31,988 nucleotides of DNA from CAZTDU01 sp964617355 (GTDB lineage: Bacteria; Pseudomonadota; Gammaproteobacteria; Burkholderiales; SG8-39). The notes under the pieces are model-generated. The model was not told where the DNA came from. It ran no database searches and worked only from the letters and a program-made list of their open reading frames with translations. Shown in pieces: positions 24,288-31,394 of the stretch. Made by a program: the position numbers and the translations under genes. Numbering within the stretch: position 1 is the stretch's first letter; every line of letters begins with the position of its first letter. The DNA lies in NCBI GenBank assembly GCA_964617355.1, contig CAZTXP010000162.1, forward strand, positions 1 through 31,988. The letters are read 5' to 3'.

Positions 24288-24611
24288 ACCCCGGCACGCG
24301 ATGCGTCGCGCCTGCCCCAATGGGCGATTGTTGGCGCCCGCCGGCGCGGCGTCAGTCGGTTGACGCACCTACCCGCGCGAGGGCGCCCCCGCCGGGCTCA
24401 CGCGGTTGCCCGGTGGTAATACGACGCATTGACCCCTGATGGGGGCGTGGCTATGGTCGGCGGGATGGGAGAGGGTGGATCAACGAAACGGGATCCGCGT
24501 CGCCGGCATCGCGAGCGCTACGAATGTCGACTGCGACCGCGCAGAACTAAAGGTTCCAGAGCCGCAAATTCGCGAGCGCCACGAATGTCTACTCTGACCC
24601 CGGATCATCAA
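24288..24611. other. Gene-free stretch with a 28-base imperfect direct repeat
   Basis: No gene is supported here. A 28-base segment at 24511-24538 recurs at 24572-24599 with four mismatches (GCGAGCG..ACGAATGTC core, ending GACC). AGGTTCCAGAGCCGCAAATT at 24551-24570 is a diverged copy of the end motif found three more times downstream. CCCC-TGAT-GGGG (24433-24444) forms a small hairpin. The stretch looks like decayed ends of RAYT-associated elements. Confidence 0.55.
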
Positions 24612-24670
24612 CACTGATCACATGCCACGAGAGTTTGCGAAATGAATTCGTGTCTGACACCAATTACTCT
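24612..24670 (+). repeat. RAYT-associated end repeat, right-end copy 1
   Basis: A 59-base segment, starting at CACTGATCACATGCC and running through GTGTCTGACACC to AATTACTCT, matches 28471-28532 at all but one aligned base and 25468-25526 with several changes. It carries the start region of the gene at 24642. On its upstream side it joins the diverged left-end motif at 24551. Confidence 0.8.
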
Positions 24671-25277
24671 CCGCGGCACTTGCCAGACGGCGTTGACTGG
24701 GGGAGCGACTTCGATTCGGTGCTTCTTCGCTGCATGTCTCGGCATGTTGTGGCCGGCGCTTCTCCTTCCTTCCGCCGTGCACGGCGGCGAACCATCTCCG
24801 AGAACAATTCTTAGCGTGAGATACGTGTCTAGCATCGCTAGGGGGCACGCCGTGAATTGGTCCGCAAGACTTCTTGAGGATCGGTCGGCCATCTTTGTTG
24901 GCGAGGAAGGTGTCGAACAGTTGGGAACGCATCGCTATCATTTGGCGGATATTGACTTCGCGCAAATCGTGACTGCGATTGACAACGTGAATCTTGCCAG
25001 CCGTGATGGGAAAGGATTCTCGAGCCCAATGTCTTGGTCGCTAATCGAGATTGGGGGATTCCAAGACGGGAAGCATCGTTCGTTCACTTTCTCCATTCGG
25101 GGCGCAGACGAGGATTTGCTGAGGTTTTGGCTCGTCGTCGAGAAGCATTTCGGAACGCTCGATTATCGATGCGGTAAGGAAGTGAGAGGCCATCGTTCTT
25201 CCGACGCATGTAGCGACAGCATTGAGATGCTCGAGTCCATGTTGGAGCAACGGCGAAAGCAGGGAATGCCCAAATAG
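24642..25277 (+). CDS. Exported protein of unknown function
   Basis: Up to 211 residues. The first ten codons from ATG 24642 come from the repeat just described, so the native start may be a downstream TTG (about 24693) or ATG 24744. Either gives a hydrophobic signal-like segment (CFFAACLGMLWPALLLPSA, then HGGEPSP). The mature part has a strand-rich middle (SLIEIGGFQDGKHRSFTFSI) and a C-terminal charged helix (IEMLESMLEQRRKQG). There is a Cys pair around residues 180-193. Composition is clearly lower in GC than the flanking chromosome. No family is recognised. The stop is followed after 7 bases by the left-end repeat motif. Confidence 0.65.
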   Translation: MNSCLTPITLRGTCQTALTGGATSIRCFFAACLGMLWPALLLPSAVHGGEPSPRTILSVRYVSSIARGHAVNWSARLLEDRSAIFVGEEGVEQLGTHRYHLADIDFAQIVTAIDNVNLASRDGKGFSSPMSWSLIEIGGFQDGKHRSFTFSIRGADEDLLRFWLVVEKHFGTLDYRCGKEVRGHRSSDACSDSIEMLESMLEQRRKQGMPK

Positions 25278-25284
25278 AGAATTG

Positions 25285-25404
25285 ATGGTTCCAGAGTCGC
25301 AAATCTTCCGCGCGCTCTTGCCCGCCACTAGCGCGACCCGCGCGATCCGGTGCGCCTAGAACTCCATCTCGATCTGCTCCCCATCGAGCCCGCCCGCGCG
25401 CTTG
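25285..25404 (+). repeat. Truncated RAYT-element remnant
   Basis: These 120 bases match 26612-26731 with two differences. They begin with ATGGTTCCAGAGTCGCAAAT and end inside the last codons of a RAYT gene on the minus strand (the codons for GLDGEQIEMEF and stop are recognisable). The rest of that transposase copy is missing, so this is debris of a second element. Confidence 0.9.
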
Positions 25405-25405
25405 A

Positions 25406-25437
25406 GAAGTTAATGGTTCCAGAAGTTAATGGTTCCA
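25406..25437 (+). repeat. 16-base tandem duplication of an element end
   Basis: GAAGTTAATGGTTCCA occurs twice in direct succession (25406-25421 and 25422-25437). The second copy is the beginning of the 101-base repeat that follows. A similar 18-base duplication precedes the other 101-base copy at 28408-28443. Confidence 0.9.
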
Positions 25438-25526
25438 GAGTCGCAATATCTCCAGCCGCCACGCCGCTTCACTGATCACACCCCACGAGAGCTTGCGAAG
25501 TGAGTTCGTGTCTGACACCAACTACT
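25426..25526 (+). repeat. 101-base composite repeat, copy 1
   Basis: Runs from TTAATGGTTCCAGAGTCGCA to GTGTCTGACACCAACTACT and matches 28430-28530 with only a few changes. Its ends are imperfect inverted repeats: AATGGTTCCAGAGTCGCAA on the left, and on the right, read on the other strand, AGTTGGTGTCAGAC, then TTCGCAA further in. It looks like a left end and a right end of RAYT-type elements joined together. Confidence 0.85.
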
Positions 25527-25806
25527 TAACGATAGGGATGGCGCCGGGTTCGGCAATCCGTACGTTTGCGATTCGTCCGCCGCGCGCCACAATGCCTGCG
25601 ATCGGATCGGGATCGAAATGAAATCGTCTCTGACACCATTTATTCCCGAGATCACGGCAGCGAAGGTCCTCCAGCCGATGCTCGCGACAGGGAAGGGAGC
25701 AATAGCACTCGACGCGAAGGCGTTTTCCGATGAACGCGGGAGCCTGCGCCGCAATTGCGATGGCGGGCATCTCTCCTGCGGTTGGTTCACGTCGAGGGCT
25801 TAATCC
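25527..25806. other. Gene-free stretch between repeat and accessory gene
   Basis: No complete gene is supported. GAAATGAAATCGTCTCTGAC at 25615-25634, followed by ACC, is a diverged right-end motif. A minus-strand frame ending at 25524 (GGRIANVRIAEPGAIPIVK) looks protein-like and may be the tail of a lost gene, but it is too short to identify. The last 25 bases, including AGGGCTTAATCC before the ATG, resemble the leader of the paralogue at 27759. Confidence 0.5.
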
Positions 25807-26583
25807 ATGCGCTTCTACTACTTCAGCCTCATCGGCACGTTCCTCGCGCTCGCGGCGAGCGGCGTGCTTGTCGCGGCCTTCTGGCTCGTCTGGACGAAGC
25901 TTCTGGGTCGCAAGCTCACCGGGCGCGTTGTCGCGGTCTCGATACCGGTTGCTCTGTTGATTCCGTGGTCGGAGGAATTCTGGATTGCGTGGAACTTCGG
26001 GCAGCTTTGCCGGAAGGATGCCGGTCTGTTTGTCGCCAAGACTGTAGAGGTCGAAGGTTTTTATGACAGTACGACTGCCTGGGGCCCGCGCCAGCTGGCT
26101 GAGCGGGGCTATCGCTTCGTCGAGTCGCGGGACAATATCTACGGAAAGTTGACGCGGGTGGAGCGTGCAGATGCTCATGCCCGGGATCGCGCCTTGCAGT
26201 GGTACTTGGATAACAACCCCGGAAAAGAAAGACCGAAGGGTCTCTACATTCAACATAGAGTCAGTGACAGCGAGCATATAGATGTTTCGCCGAATGGTGT
26301 GGACGCATGGCGGACAACCAAGATCGACAAGCCTACAGCGCAGTATCGATTCACCATAGGCGGCGGCACGCGAGCAGGACACAAGGTTGTTAGACAAGAG
26401 TCGTTGATCGTCAGCGATCGTTCGTCTGAGGTGCTCGCGCGCTATGCCCAGTACGGTCGCGATGCACCGTGGAATTTTGTCGGCCTGGGAAATGCAGGAT
26501 ACGGATGCGACGGACCGGATGGAGGGCCCAATACGAAGCGCAGTTTTCTTATCTACCGAGAAGTCTTGATTCCGGTGAGATAG
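25807..26583 (+). CDS. Membrane-anchored protein of unknown function, paralogue 1
   Basis: A 258-residue protein. Two membrane helices (about 5-31 and 38-53) lead into PWSEEFWIAWNF, then Cys68 and the conserved block KDAGLFVAKTVEVEGFYD (70-87), GYRFVESRD (101-109), and late strands ending in REVLIPVR. The protein at 27759-28391 shares all of these with the same spacing, and the protein at 14391-15269 shares the general plan. Compared with the first, this one has about 48 extra residues, mostly between 115 and 165. The lower GC and repeat-bounded location indicate transfer. Function unknown; a membrane-tethered domain facing periplasm or cytoplasm cannot be decided. Confidence 0.8.
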   Translation: MRFYYFSLIGTFLALAASGVLVAAFWLVWTKLLGRKLTGRVVAVSIPVALLIPWSEEFWIAWNFGQLCRKDAGLFVAKTVEVEGFYDSTTAWGPRQLAERGYRFVESRDNIYGKLTRVERADAHARDRALQWYLDNNPGKERPKGLYIQHRVSDSEHIDVSPNGVDAWRTTKIDKPTAQYRFTIGGGTRAGHKVVRQESLIVSDRSSEVLARYAQYGRDAPWNFVGLGNAGYGCDGPDGGPNTKRSFLIYREVLIPVR

Positions 26584-26611
26584 CAGACGGAGATTGCAAT
26601 GACGGAAATGA

Positions 26612-26731
26612 ATGGTTCCAGAGTCGCAAATTTTCCGCGCGCTCTCGCCCGCCACTAGCGCGACCCGCGCGATCCGGTGCGCCTAGAACTCCATCTCGAT
26701 CTGCTCCCCATCGAGCCCGCCCGCGCGCTTG
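26612..26731 (+). repeat. Left end of the RAYT element
   Basis: Begins with ATGGTTCCAGAGTCGCAAAT and covers the last 49 bases of the RAYT gene. It is 120 bases long and nearly identical to 25285-25404. The start lies 28 bases after the stop of the upstream accessory gene. Confidence 0.88.
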
Positions 26732-27407
26732 CGCGGCCTGCCACGTGGTGCGGGCCCGAGACGCGCGCCGAGCGCCGCCTCGGCCTCCTTGCGAAATCGC
26801 TCCGACGCGAGCAGGTGGCCCGACGCCGTCGCGCTGCGGATGTCGGCGACGATCGCCTCGTCGAGCTGCGCGCGAAAAAGCGCCCGGTACGCCTCGCGCC
26901 GAGCTTCGGGGTCCGGCCCCAGCGCCGTGTAGAGCGGGTGCTCCGAGACGAGCGGGTCGCCCACGCCGAGCCGGTTCCTGCGAGAGCTCGACCAGCGGTA
27001 CGCCTCGGGCGAATCCACCATGCCGGCGCGCACGGGGTTCAGTTCGATGTAGCGCATGCAGGCGAGGAGGTACTCCTCCGCGCGCACGCCGCAGGCGCGA
27101 AGCGCCCCTCCCAGAGCGTGCCGCTGCGGCGGTAGAGGTGGTTCACGGTACGCACGTATTGCCGGCCCAGGGCCTGCATGAGGCGCGAGGCGTCGGCGGG
27201 TGCGGGCGGCGTGACGAGGAGGTGGACGTGATTGGTCATCAGCACGTACGCGTGGACCCGCACCCGAAAGCGCGCGGCGTAGCGGCGCAGCCAGTAGAGG
27301 TAGGCGGCGTGGTCGTCGTCGCAGAAGAAGCAGGCCGAGCGGTTGTTGCCGCGCTGGATGATATGCAGCGGCAGGCCGGCGAGGGCGATGCGGGGGCGGC
27401 GGGGCAT
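26683..27407 (-). pseudogene. Frameshifted REP-associated tyrosine transposase (RAYT, Y1/IS200-like)
   Basis: The two halves lie in different frames. The N-terminal part from ATG 27407 has LPLHIIQRGNNR, FFCDDDHAAYLYWLRR, the catalytic HxH in VLMTNHVHLLVTPP, and QYVRTVNHLYRRSGTLWEGRF with the candidate nucleophile Tyr. After GRF (about 27099) the frame shifts, and the rest (ACGVRAEEYLLACMRYIELNPVRAGMV, YRWSS, and a basic C-terminus ending EQIEMEF) continues in another frame. One missing base near 27098 explains this. Repaired, it would be 241 residues, normal for RAYTs, which nick and move short palindromic REP elements. It is inactive unless frameshifting or a sequencing error is involved. 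Confidence 0.9.
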
Positions 27408-27758
27408 GGGGCGTCGGTGCTTGGGGTAGCAACGGACGGGGCGCGGGGGCGGTTGACGGCGACGGACGTGCGCGCGCGAGTCAGTAGCGACGGGGAACGC
27501 GACTACGACCCCAATAAATTCTTTGCTGTTCCCAGCCGCCTGTGGCGGCCCGGGTTCGATTGCCCGGAGGAAATGAAATCGAATCTGACCCTCATGGCAC
27601 TCGTTGCGAGCGGGCCGGACCGAGACCACTTCACGGAACCGCGATCCGGAAGCTCGTCGCCGGATCAGGACGCTGAACGTGAAGAACGTACCCGCTTTTT
27701 GCCAGTTCCGCCATTCGTGCATCAGCGTCGCATCTGGATCCCTCCGAGGGGCTAATCA
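27408..27758. other. RAYT upstream flank with REP-like hairpins
   Basis: No gene is supported. Two adjacent hairpins stand out: GCCGCC-TGT-GGCGGC (27535-27549), then CCGGG/CCCGG (27550-27567). Right after them comes GAAATGAAATCG.. with TCTGACC (27570-27590), a diverged right-end motif. This suggests the RAYT element spans about 26612-27590. The remaining 27591-27758 holds nothing recognisable except the leader of the next gene (GAGGGGCTAATCA). Confidence 0.55.
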
Positions 27759-28391
27759 ATGCGTTTCTATTACTTCAGCATCATTAGCTGGGTGATCTTC
27801 TTCGCCGCGTCGGTCCTAGCGAGTGGCGTGCTCTGGCTGCTTTGGGCCAAGGTGTTCAAGCTCAAGCTAGTGAATCCGCTTCTCTGGTGTCTTACAGGCG
27901 TGCTCTTCCTATTGCCATGGTCGGAAGAGATTTCGATTGCCTACAACTTCGATCAGCAGTGCAAGAAGGATGCCGGGGAATTTGTCTATCGGACGATGGA
28001 AGTCGAAGGCTTCTTTGACGGCACAGGTGGGTGGGACGAAAAGCGTTTGCTCGCCTCTGGATACAAGTTTGTCGAAAGCCGCGACCGGAGCGGCATTTGG
28101 CGTCATGAGCGAAACGGTAACGATGTGCGAAGCGCGAAGATTGATGCAGCTTCGGCCAGATACCACTACAAGTTGACGGCAAACCATTCGTCGATATCTC
28201 ACAAGATCAATAAATGGGAGATTGCCGTCATCGATAGTCAATCGGGTGAGACGCTCGGTCGGATTACGGACTATTCGCGAGCCGCCTATTCACTCTTCAT
28301 ATCGATTGCGAGCCCAGACATGACTTGTCGCGAAGCGAATGGCCCGCAAGCGAATTTCTTCAAGCGCGTCCTAATACCGACCGCGCGGTAA
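27759..28391 (+). CDS. Membrane-anchored protein of unknown function, paralogue 2
   Basis: A 210-residue protein closely related to the one at 25807-26583: the same N-terminus (MRFYYFS), two membrane helices (about 7-31 and 39-54), LPWSEE, Cys68, KDAGEFVYRTMEVEGFFD (70-87), GYKFVESRD (101-109), WEIAVIDSQSGETLGRI, and the end FFKRVLIPTAR. It lacks the internal insertion of its paralogue. GAGGGG upstream of the ATG is a reasonable ribosome-binding site, and the leader is similar in both paralogues. Low GC compared with the chromosome. Function unknown. The stop is followed after 20 bases by the duplicated end motif and the second 101-base repeat. Confidence 0.8.
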   Translation: MRFYYFSIISWVIFFAASVLASGVLWLLWAKVFKLKLVNPLLWCLTGVLFLLPWSEEISIAYNFDQQCKKDAGEFVYRTMEVEGFFDGTGGWDEKRLLASGYKFVESRDRSGIWRHERNGNDVRSAKIDAASARYHYKLTANHSSISHKINKWEIAVIDSQSGETLGRITDYSRAAYSLFISIASPDMTCREANGPQANFFKRVLIPTAR

Positions 28392-28407
28392 GCGGTCAGC
28401 AAATTTC

Positions 28408-28443
28408 GGAATTAATGGTTCCAGCGGAATTAATGGTTCCAGA
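28408..28443 (+). repeat. 18-base tandem duplication of an element end
   Basis: GGAATTAATGGTTCCAGC (28408-28425) is followed directly by GGAATTAATGGTTCCAGA (28426-28443), with one mismatch. The second copy starts the 101-base repeat, as at 25406-25437. Confidence 0.9.
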
Positions 28444-28530
28444 GTCGCAATATCTCCAGCCGCCACGCCGCCTCACTGATCACATGCCACGAGAGTTTGC
28501 GAAATGAATTCGTGTCTGACAGCAATTACT
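28430..28530 (+). repeat. 101-base composite repeat, copy 2
   Basis: Same length and order as 25426-25526. The right half is nearly identical to 24612-24670 (GTGTCTGACAGC here against GTGTCTGACACC there). It marks the end of the accessory island; the conserved two-component genes resume at 28616. The 85 bases between hold no supported gene. Confidence 0.85.
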
Positions 28531-28615
28531 CTACGACCTGGACGTCGCCGAGCGCGAGTCGAGCAAGCGCATCGAGCGCGAGGTCGCTCCGCTGCGCGAG
28601 GCGGCTTGGGCGCCG

Positions 28616-29242
28616 CTAGGTCGCCAGCAACTCGCAGAGGATCGCGAGGCGCACCAGCTCGGCGAGGGACTTCACCTGCATCTTGTCCATCACCTTGGCG
28701 CGATGGACTTCGACCGTGCGGGTCGAGAGGCCGAGGCGCGTGGCCACGACCTTGTTCGGCCGGCCTTCGGCGACGAGCAGCATCACCTCGCGCTCGCGCG
28801 GCGTGAGCGTGGCGACGCGCGCCTCGGCCTCGGCGCGGGTGATGCCGGCGGGGGCGCCCTGGGCGCGCGAGACCTCGAGCGCCCGGTGCACGGCGTCGAG
28901 CAGCGCCTGGTCGTTGAACGGCTTCTCGATGAAGTCGGCGGCGCCGGACTTCATCGCGCGCACCGCCATGGCGACGTCGCCGTGGCCGGTGATGATGATC
29001 ACGGGGAGCGCCGCCTTGCGTCCCTGCAGGGCCTCCTGCAGCTCGAGGCCGCTCATGCCGGGCATGCGCACGTCGGCCACGAGGCATTCGTTCGCCGCCG
29101 GCTGCCACGCCGCGAGGAACTCGTTCGCGCTCGCGTAGGTGCGCGAGGCGAGGCCGACCGACTTCAGCAGCAGCGCGAGCGACTCGCGGATCGGCGCCTC
29201 GTCGTCGACGACGTGGACCAGGGGCTCAGGCGGCGTCGGCAT
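28616..29242 (-). CDS. FixJ/NarL-family response regulator
   Basis: A 208-residue regulator. The receiver domain (about 8-120) has VVDDEAP, phospho-acceptor Asp57 in CLVADVRMPGMSG, Thr85 in IIITGHGD and Lys107 in FIEKPF, the FixJ-type pattern. The LuxR-type helix-turn-helix (145-200) reads LTPREREVMLLVAEGRPNKVVATRLGLSTRTVEVHRAKVMDKM. ATG 29242 is chosen because it overlaps the kinase stop by 17 bases and leaves a normal N-terminus; a longer frame upstream lies within the kinase. It should be phosphorylated by that kinase and activate target promoters. Confidence 0.94.
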   Translation of the reverse strand: MPTPPEPLVHVVDDEAPIRESLALLLKSVGLASRTYASANEFLAAWQPAANECLVADVRMPGMSGLELQEALQGRKAALPVIIITGHGDVAMAVRAMKSGAADFIEKPFNDQALLDAVHRALEVSRAQGAPAGITRAEAEARVATLTPREREVMLLVAEGRPNKVVATRLGLSTRTVEVHRAKVMDKMQVKSLAELVRLAILCELLAT

Positions 29243-31298
29243 GCTGCAGTTCCTCCGCGGTGGGAAGCGACAGGTGGAAGGTCGCGCCCTCCGGCGAGCT
29301 GGTCGCCCACAGGCGCCCGCCATGCGCCTCGGCGATCGAGCGGCTGAGCGCCAGGCCGATGCCGATGCCGTCGGCCTTGGTGGTGTAGAAGGGCTCGAAG
29401 ACCTTCTCGAGCTCGCCCTCGGGGATGCCGGGGCCGGTGTCGCGCACGTCGATGCGCACCATGCCGTCGCCGGTCGCGGCCGCCGAGAGCGTGACGCGGC
29501 GCGGCTCGGCGTCGCCGGCGGCGATCGACTCGACGGCGTTGCGCACGAGGTTGAGGATCACCTGCTGCACCTGGATGGAGTCGGCGAGCACGCGCGGCAG
29601 CCCGGGCGCGTGCGGCGCCCACGACAGCTCGACCCCGTTCTGGCGCGCTTCCGGCGTGGCGAGGCGCAGCACCTCGGCGACGAGGAAGTCGACCTCGACC
29701 GCGGCGAGCTGGCCCTCGTCGCCGCGCACGAAGCCGCGCAGCTTCCTCACGATCTCGCCGGCGCGCTGCGCCTCGGAGGCGATGCGCCGCATCATGTCGA
29801 GCGCCTCGTCGCGCGACACGCGGCCGTCGGCCAGCATGCGCACGCAGGCCGCGGCGTAGTTCGAGATCGCGGTCAGCGGCTGGTTGATCTCGTGCGCGAT
29901 GGCGCTCGCCATCTCGCCCATCGACGACACGCGCGAGACGTGCGCGAGCTGCTGCAGGTGCTGGCGCGACTGCTCCTCGGCGCGGCGGCGGTCGGTGACG
30001 TCGCGGCCGACGGTGACCACGAAGTCGGGCCGGCCGTCGCGGTCGAGCACCGCGCGCGCCGACCACGCCAGCCAGCGCCAGCCCTGCGCGGTCATCACGC
30101 GGGTCTCGTGCGCGGCGGCGAACGGCATGCAGCACACCGCGTTCCACGCGCCCTGCAGGGCCTCGCGGTCGTCGCGGTGCACCTCGACGGCGTCGCCGAA
30201 CTCGCGGCCGAGGAGGTCGGCCACCGGCCTGCCGAAGAAGGCCTCGTGCGAGGGGCTGGCGTAGAGCACGCGTCCGGTCTTCGCGCACAGCTTCATCACG
30301 AGGTCGGTCTGGTTGTCGACCAGCAGCCGGTATTTCTCCTCGCTCTCGCGCAACGCGGATTCGCTGGCCCGCAGCTGGCCCTCGGCCGCCTGCCGTTCCT
30401 GCTGCGCGACCGCGAACAGCATCGAGGTGACCGACAGCACCGCGAGGAACAGGTACAGGCTGGCGACGTCGGCGAGCGTGACGTGGGTCGCGATCGTGCG
30501 ATGCACGAAGGGGCCCTGTCCCATGCCGTGGCAGAGGATCGCGGTGAGGCCGGCGAGGGCCATCACGGTGGCGGTCTGCCTCGGGCCGTAGCGGAACGCG
30601 GCCCAGAAGGCGAGCGGGAAGAGCGCGAACGGCAGCGAGTCCGCGTGCATCATCGGCTTCAGCATCGCGCCGAACACCGCCACCGACGCGACCACCGTGA
30701 CGAGGTACAGCGACCATTCGCCGCTGCAACGCGGCTCCTTCGTGGCACCCGGGCGCAGCCACAGCAGGATCACGGGCGTGACGAGCAGGATGCCGACCAC
30801 CTCTCCCAGCGACACCACCTCGGCGAAGCCGACCCACATGGCGGGCAGCCCGCCCTCGCGCCACCACGTGGCGACGAGGATGCGGATCGCGTTCACCGCC
30901 GGCGACACGGTGGCGCCGACCAGCGCGAGCAGCAGGACGTCGCGCACCCGCTTCAGGGTCGCGTCCATGCCGAGCACGCGCACCAGCAGCCACCACGTGG
31001 CGGCGATCTGCAGCGTGGTGAGCGCGGCGACGAGCGGCGCGCCCACCAGGCCCTTGCCGCCGATGAAGGCGCAGGCCAGCGCGCCGGCCGCGATGCCGGG
31101 CAGCGTCGCCAGCCCGCGCAGCAGCATCGCGGCGAGGCCGACCGCCGAGGCGAACCAGACGATCGCCGCTTCCTGGTGCCGCAGCAGGCCGAGCGCGAGC
31201 TCCGAGGCGAGCACGTAGGCCGCCGCGACGAGCAGGTTCAGGACGACGAGCGAGCGCAGGTGGGTTCCCATCCTGCCCGGCACGATACCGGCATTCAC
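29226..31298 (-). CDS. MASE1-PAS sensor histidine kinase
   Basis: A 690-residue kinase. Residues about 15-300 form a MASE1 membrane sensor with eight or more helices. The PAS domain (about 318-437) begins SEEKYRLLVDNQTDLVMKL and ends FVVTVGRDVTDRRRAE. The HisKA domain has phospho-acceptor His469 in AIAHEINQPLTAISNYA, the FixL/DctB-like type. The ATPase shows the N box NLVRNAVESI, DTGPGIPEG, FEPFYTTK and GIGIGLALSRSIAEAHGG. It partners the FixJ-type regulator whose gene overlaps its 3' end. The ligand is unknown. The start is GTG 31298; an ATG 27 bases downstream (31271) is equally possible. Confidence 0.93.
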   Translation of the reverse strand: MNAGIVPGRMGTHLRSLVVLNLLVAAAYVLASELALGLLRHQEAAIVWFASAVGLAAMLLRGLATLPGIAAGALACAFIGGKGLVGAPLVAALTTLQIAATWWLLVRVLGMDATLKRVRDVLLLALVGATVSPAVNAIRILVATWWREGGLPAMWVGFAEVVSLGEVVGILLVTPVILLWLRPGATKEPRCSGEWSLYLVTVVASVAVFGAMLKPMMHADSLPFALFPLAFWAAFRYGPRQTATVMALAGLTAILCHGMGQGPFVHRTIATHVTLADVASLYLFLAVLSVTSMLFAVAQQERQAAEGQLRASESALRESEEKYRLLVDNQTDLVMKLCAKTGRVLYASPSHEAFFGRPVADLLGREFGDAVEVHRDDREALQGAWNAVCCMPFAAAHETRVMTAQGWRWLAWSARAVLDRDGRPDFVVTVGRDVTDRRRAEEQSRQHLQQLAHVSRVSSMGEMASAIAHEINQPLTAISNYAAACVRMLADGRVSRDEALDMMRRIASEAQRAGEIVRKLRGFVRGDEGQLAAVEVDFLVAEVLRLATPEARQNGVELSWAPHAPGLPRVLADSIQVQQVILNLVRNAVESIAAGDAEPRRVTLSAAATGDGMVRIDVRDTGPGIPEGELEKVFEPFYTTKADGIGIGLALSRSIAEAHGGRLWATSSPEGATFHLSLPTAEELQHADAA

Positions 31299-31310
31299 GC
31301 GCGCGGGCAG

Positions 31311-31337
31311 TAGGTACTGCTACGTAGCCTAGGTAGT
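31311..31337. promoter_or_regulatory. Operator-like repeats in the divergent kinase/pgl-like gap
   Basis: TAGGTACT (31311-31318) and TAGGTAGT (31330-31337) are direct repeats 19 bases apart. Between them lies the palindrome CTACGTAG (31320-31327), directly followed by CCTAGG (31328-31333). The cluster is AT-richer than its surroundings and sits 13 bases before the kinase start. It is a plausible binding site for the FixJ-type regulator encoded in the same unit. Confidence 0.5.
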
Positions 31338-31394
31338 TCTCCGCAGGGCCACGCGTAGTGGCGCGAATATCGCGCCTCGCGGCGCCTCGCGATC

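Noticed and set aside
25522..26655. A 377-codon minus-strand frame opposite the accessory gene at 25807
   Set aside because: The plus-strand product has a close paralogue at 27759 and conserved blocks, whereas this frame has no domain. Its N-terminus is simply the complement of the repeat at 26612.
27543..27570. A tRNA T-arm-like sequence (GGGTTCGATTGCCCGG)
   Set aside because: The base after the loop breaks the T-stem rule, and no anticodon arm, D-arm or acceptor stem can be built around it. It is better read as one of two REP-like hairpins.
24612..28532. CRISPR array
   Set aside because: Repeats here are few, unevenly spaced (hundreds to thousands of bases apart) and flank genes. There is no regular 30-40 base repeat/spacer pattern and no cas gene.
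28533..28615. A plus-strand charged frame (YDLDVAERESSKRIERE) after the last repeat
   Set aside because: It is short, has no start, and continues into the antisense of the response regulator. It may be the tail of a disrupted gene, but nothing identifies it.
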